The notes beneath the pieces are model-generated. The model was not told the origin of the DNA. It saw only the letters and a list, made by a program, of their open reading frames with translations, and searched no databases. A DNA stretch of 20,790 bases from contig CAJTUM010000029.1 of the NCBI GenBank assembly GCA_910579575.1, positions 1 to 20,790 of the forward strand, given 5' to 3'. The position numbers and the translations under genes were made by a program. The DNA comes from an uncultured Eubacteriales bacterium. GTDB taxonomy: Bacteria > Bacillota > Clostridia > Oscillospirales > Butyricicoccaceae. How positions within the stretch are numbered: the stretch's first letter is position 1; each line of letters begins with the position of its first letter. Positions 19,214 through 20,790 of this stretch are shown piece by piece.

Positions 19214-19585
19214 ATGAAATCTGTCAAAACGCGCTTTTTCGCCTTAGGCGTCGGTCTATGCGCCGCTTTTGCCATGACGCTGGCCGCCGCCTTTGTTCCC
19301 CAATCCCATCCCGCCCCAGCTCTGGAACCGGAGCCGCAAGCCGCTCCGCCCACTTTGCCCGCCGAAAACATTCAGCCGGTGGAGCAGGCGGTCTATCGCT
19401 ATGTGGCCCGGGATTACAACGGCAAAATCGCCATTTATCCCTCAGCTCAGGCTGTCAAGCCCCAGTATGTCACCGATTTTGACACCGCCGCTCTGCCCCA
19501 ACGAGACCGAGAGCTTTTGCAGCAGGGCATCGGCCTGCGGGACGAGGAAGAGCTGCAAATGCTGCTGGAGGATTACGGCAGCTGA
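19214..19585 (+). CDS. Small exported or membrane-anchored protein with a BofC C-terminal-like domain
   Basis: This 123-residue protein begins with a basic stretch and a hydrophobic helix (about 7-28), either an uncleaved anchor or a signal peptide. A Pro/Ala/Glu linker (32-55) follows. Residues 58-123 (YRYVARDYNGKIAIYPS..., ending LRDEEELQMLLEDYGS) resemble the C-terminal domain of BofC, the B. subtilis protein that restrains SpoIVB signalling to sigma K. Many clostridial proteins share only this domain, so a BofC role is not implied. The ATG has GGAGG ten bases upstream. The gene stands alone, just after the repeat array; I see no convincing promoter. Confidence 0.75.
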   Translation: MKSVKTRFFALGVGLCAAFAMTLAAAFVPQSHPAPALEPEPQAAPPTLPAENIQPVEQAVYRYVARDYNGKIAIYPSAQAVKPQYVTDFDTAALPQRDRELLQQGIGLRDEEELQMLLEDYGS

Positions 19586-19649
19586 TTATCGTTTTTGCCG
19601 ATAAACATTTGCTTGCCTATAGCCCTTTTCAATGGCTCTCTTCCTCCGA

Positions 19650-19678
19650 TTGACTGGCAAAAACCCAGCTGGTATAAT
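19650..19678 (+). promoter_or_regulatory. Sigma-A promoter of the yedF-DUF3343 operon
   Basis: TTGACT (19650-19655), a 17-base spacer and a perfect TATAAT (19673-19678) preceded by TGG, an extended -10. Transcription would start near 19685. The 73-base leader contains a GGAAC/GTTCC stem (19721-19735) ending ten bases before the ribosome binding site. Confidence 0.88.
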
Positions 19679-19757
19679 GAGAAAAAGAGCGGCCGCCGGG
19701 TTTTTCGGCCAAAAGCCGCCGGAACCGTGAGTTCCAGATTGATTGGAGGAAGCTGTC

Positions 19758-20339
19758 ATGTATAAAGTAGACGCCCGGGGCGAAGCCTGCCCCAAGCCCG
19801 TATTGATGACCAAAGCCGCCGTACTGGCCGGCCAGGAAGAGATTGAAACTCTGGTGGACAACCCCACCGCCGTTCAAAACATCAGCCGTTTTGCCGCCAG
19901 CGTGGGTTATACCTGCGAGAGCGCCGAACAGGACGGGATTTACACCCTCGCCCTGAAAAAGGACCCCAACGCTGTTCCCACTGAAGCGGACGCTTATGAA
20001 GACCGGTCCTGGGCGGTCTTCTGCACAGAAAACCGCATCGGCGGCGTAGACAACGAGCTGGGCCACAACCTGGCCAAAATGTATTTTTACACCTTGACTC
20101 AGATGGACGTTCCTCCCTCTGTCGTCGCTTTTATGAACGAAGGCGTCTTCCTGCCTTGTCAGGAGGAGCAGGTGATCGAAAACCTGAAAACTCTGATGGA
20201 AAAGGGCACAAAGGTTATGGTTTGCGGAACCTGCCTGAATTATTACAATATCAGCGATAAGCTGGGCTGCGGCATGGTCAGCAATATGTATGAGATCGTC
20301 GAGGCTGTCACCGCCTGCGGAAAGATGATGAAAATCTGA
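19758..20339 (+). CDS. yedF: YedF: TusA-like sulfurtransferase-type protein with DsrE-like domain
   Basis: This 193-residue protein has two domains. The N-terminal TusA-like domain (1-70) carries the VDARGEACPKPV signature with Cys11, the residue that carries persulfide in TusA. The second, DsrE-like domain (about 85-193) contains Cys156 and Cys159 in MVCGTCLNYY, plus Cys171 and Cys187. This fused architecture is the YedF family, which is associated by genome context with selenium metabolism; its biochemical role is not settled. The ATG follows GGAGGA by seven bases; a TTG five codons upstream overlaps that site and is rejected. It overlaps the next gene by one base. Confidence 0.9.
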   Translation: MYKVDARGEACPKPVLMTKAAVLAGQEEIETLVDNPTAVQNISRFAASVGYTCESAEQDGIYTLALKKDPNAVPTEADAYEDRSWAVFCTENRIGGVDNELGHNLAKMYFYTLTQMDVPPSVVAFMNEGVFLPCQEEQVIENLKTLMEKGTKVMVCGTCLNYYNISDKLGCGMVSNMYEIVEAVTACGKMMKI

Positions 20340-20629
20340 TGGAGCGTCAGGATTTTTACGTCATTTCCTTTGAAAACACTCATTCGGCCATGGAGGCCCA
20401 GAAGCAGCTCAAAAGCCGTTACTCCATCACGGTGATCCCCACCCTGCGGGAGGTTTCGCAGAGCTGCGGGATTTCGGTGATGCTGCCGGAAATGAGCCAA
20501 GAGGAGGCAATCGCTGCCGCCCAAAGCCTGGAGATGGAGCCGGAAATGTATCAGCTCTATTACGCCCAAGGCGACCGCTCTCACCGAAAAGTTACGCCAG
20601 TGCCGGCGTCGTGTCCGCCGGATTGTTAG
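20339..20629 (+). CDS. DUF3343 putative Se/S carrier-like protein
   Basis: This 96-residue protein matches the DUF3343 family: FENTHSAMEAQKQLKSRYSI, then VIPTLREVSQSCGISV, with the conserved Ser-Cys-Gly around Cys43. Two more Cys (92, 96) lie at the C-terminus in an extension (ASCPPDC). The family is often found beside yedF or cysteine desulfurases and is annotated as a putative selenium/sulfur carrier, on context evidence only. Its ATG overlaps the yedF stop by one base (TGATG), which suggests translational coupling; I see only a weak GGAAAG upstream. The terminator at 20671-20701 closes the two-gene unit. Confidence 0.85.
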   Translation: MERQDFYVISFENTHSAMEAQKQLKSRYSITVIPTLREVSQSCGISVMLPEMSQEEAIAAAQSLEMEPEMYQLYYAQGDRSHRKVTPVPASCPPDC

Positions 20630-20670
20630 GGAACCTCTGCGCTCGCAACCGAGGCTTTTGCGGGAAAACT

Positions 20671-20701
20671 AAAAACTCCCTCCATCTTGGAGGGAGTTTT
20701 T
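20671..20701 (+). terminator. Intrinsic terminator after the DUF3343 gene
   Basis: A perfect 13-bp stem, AAAAACTCCCTCC (20671-20683) with GGAGGGAGTTTTT (20689-20701) and a five-base ATCTT loop. The T run is part of the stem arm and the flanks are symmetric, so it may terminate both ways. Confidence 0.95.
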
Positions 20702-20768
20702 ATATTGGGTTCAGATGGGCCCCGTCTGTCGCTGCCCCCTTACAAGGACGCGCCCCCGTCTATTGTTG

Positions 20769-20790
20769 CCCCCCTTGCCAAAGGGGGGAG
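20769..20790. repeat. Edge of a C/G-run hairpin repeat
   Basis: CCCCCCTT (20769-20776) pairs perfectly with AAGGGGGG (20781-20788) around GCCA. The stretch before it (20729-20768) has several CCCCC runs. This resembles the extragenic CCCCTT-AAGGGG hairpin repeats common in Oscillospiraceae genomes; it is cut by the window edge. Confidence 0.5.

Noticed and set aside
18164..19482. Open frames through the repeat array on both strands
   Set aside because: Their sequence is simply the translated repeat (the same peptide appears twice), and starts and ends fall in hairpins. No domain or ribosome binding site supports them.

Overview
This window looks like chromosomal DNA from an endospore-forming member of the Clostridia, probably Oscillospiraceae/Ruminococcaceae-like. 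The evidence is a moderately GC-rich sequence with strong AGGAGG-type ribosome binding sites, a clostridial-style EF-Tu/EF-G/RpoB/RpoC set, a CwlJ-GerQ spore germination pair, a BofC-like domain protein and a YedF-DUF3343 pair. The placement comes from protein resemblance and genome style only; there is no 16S gene to confirm it.

Layout. Bases 1-348 hold the cut end of a structured repeat, a terminator-like hairpin and a sigma-A promoter. On the + strand follow a two-subunit ThrE-type threonine/serine exporter (349-1602) with its own terminator, then cwlJ-gerQ (1704-2586). Everything from 2731 to 18556 is on the - strand. In transcription order it reads PBP1A (18556-15860), a membrane-anchored XRE regulator (15678-15028), tandem terminators, then rpoB-rpoC and rpsL-rpsG-fusA-tuf, ending in a strong terminator at 2731-2764. 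Bases 18557-19213 hold no convincing gene but contain a tandem array of structured ~146-bp repeats plus degenerate relatives. The right end, on the + strand, carries a BofC-like domain protein, yedF and a DUF3343 gene, a terminator and the start of another hairpin repeat.

How the genes work together. The core is the transcription/translation block: RNA polymerase beta and beta' are driven from a TTGACT-17-TAAAAT promoter. The str operon (S12, S7, EF-G, EF-Tu) has its own TTGACT-17-TATAAT promoter, whose -35 box overlaps the rpoC stop codon, and no terminator separates the two units. The rplKAJL genes, commonly upstream of rpoB, are not here; a PBP1A/XRE pair and two terminators take their place. 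CwlJ and GerQ form a spore cortex-hydrolase/localisation pair. YedF and DUF3343 are small cysteine-bearing proteins linked by families to sulfur/selenium handling.

Most unusual content. Three clear copies of a structured repeat (1-87, 18821-18966, 18967-19112) and degenerate relatives running to the PBP1A ribosome binding site each form a row of hairpins. On the - strand most copies start with an extended -10 promoter-like dyad. This could be a small-RNA-like or mobile repeat family. The rest is largely conserved housekeeping sequence.
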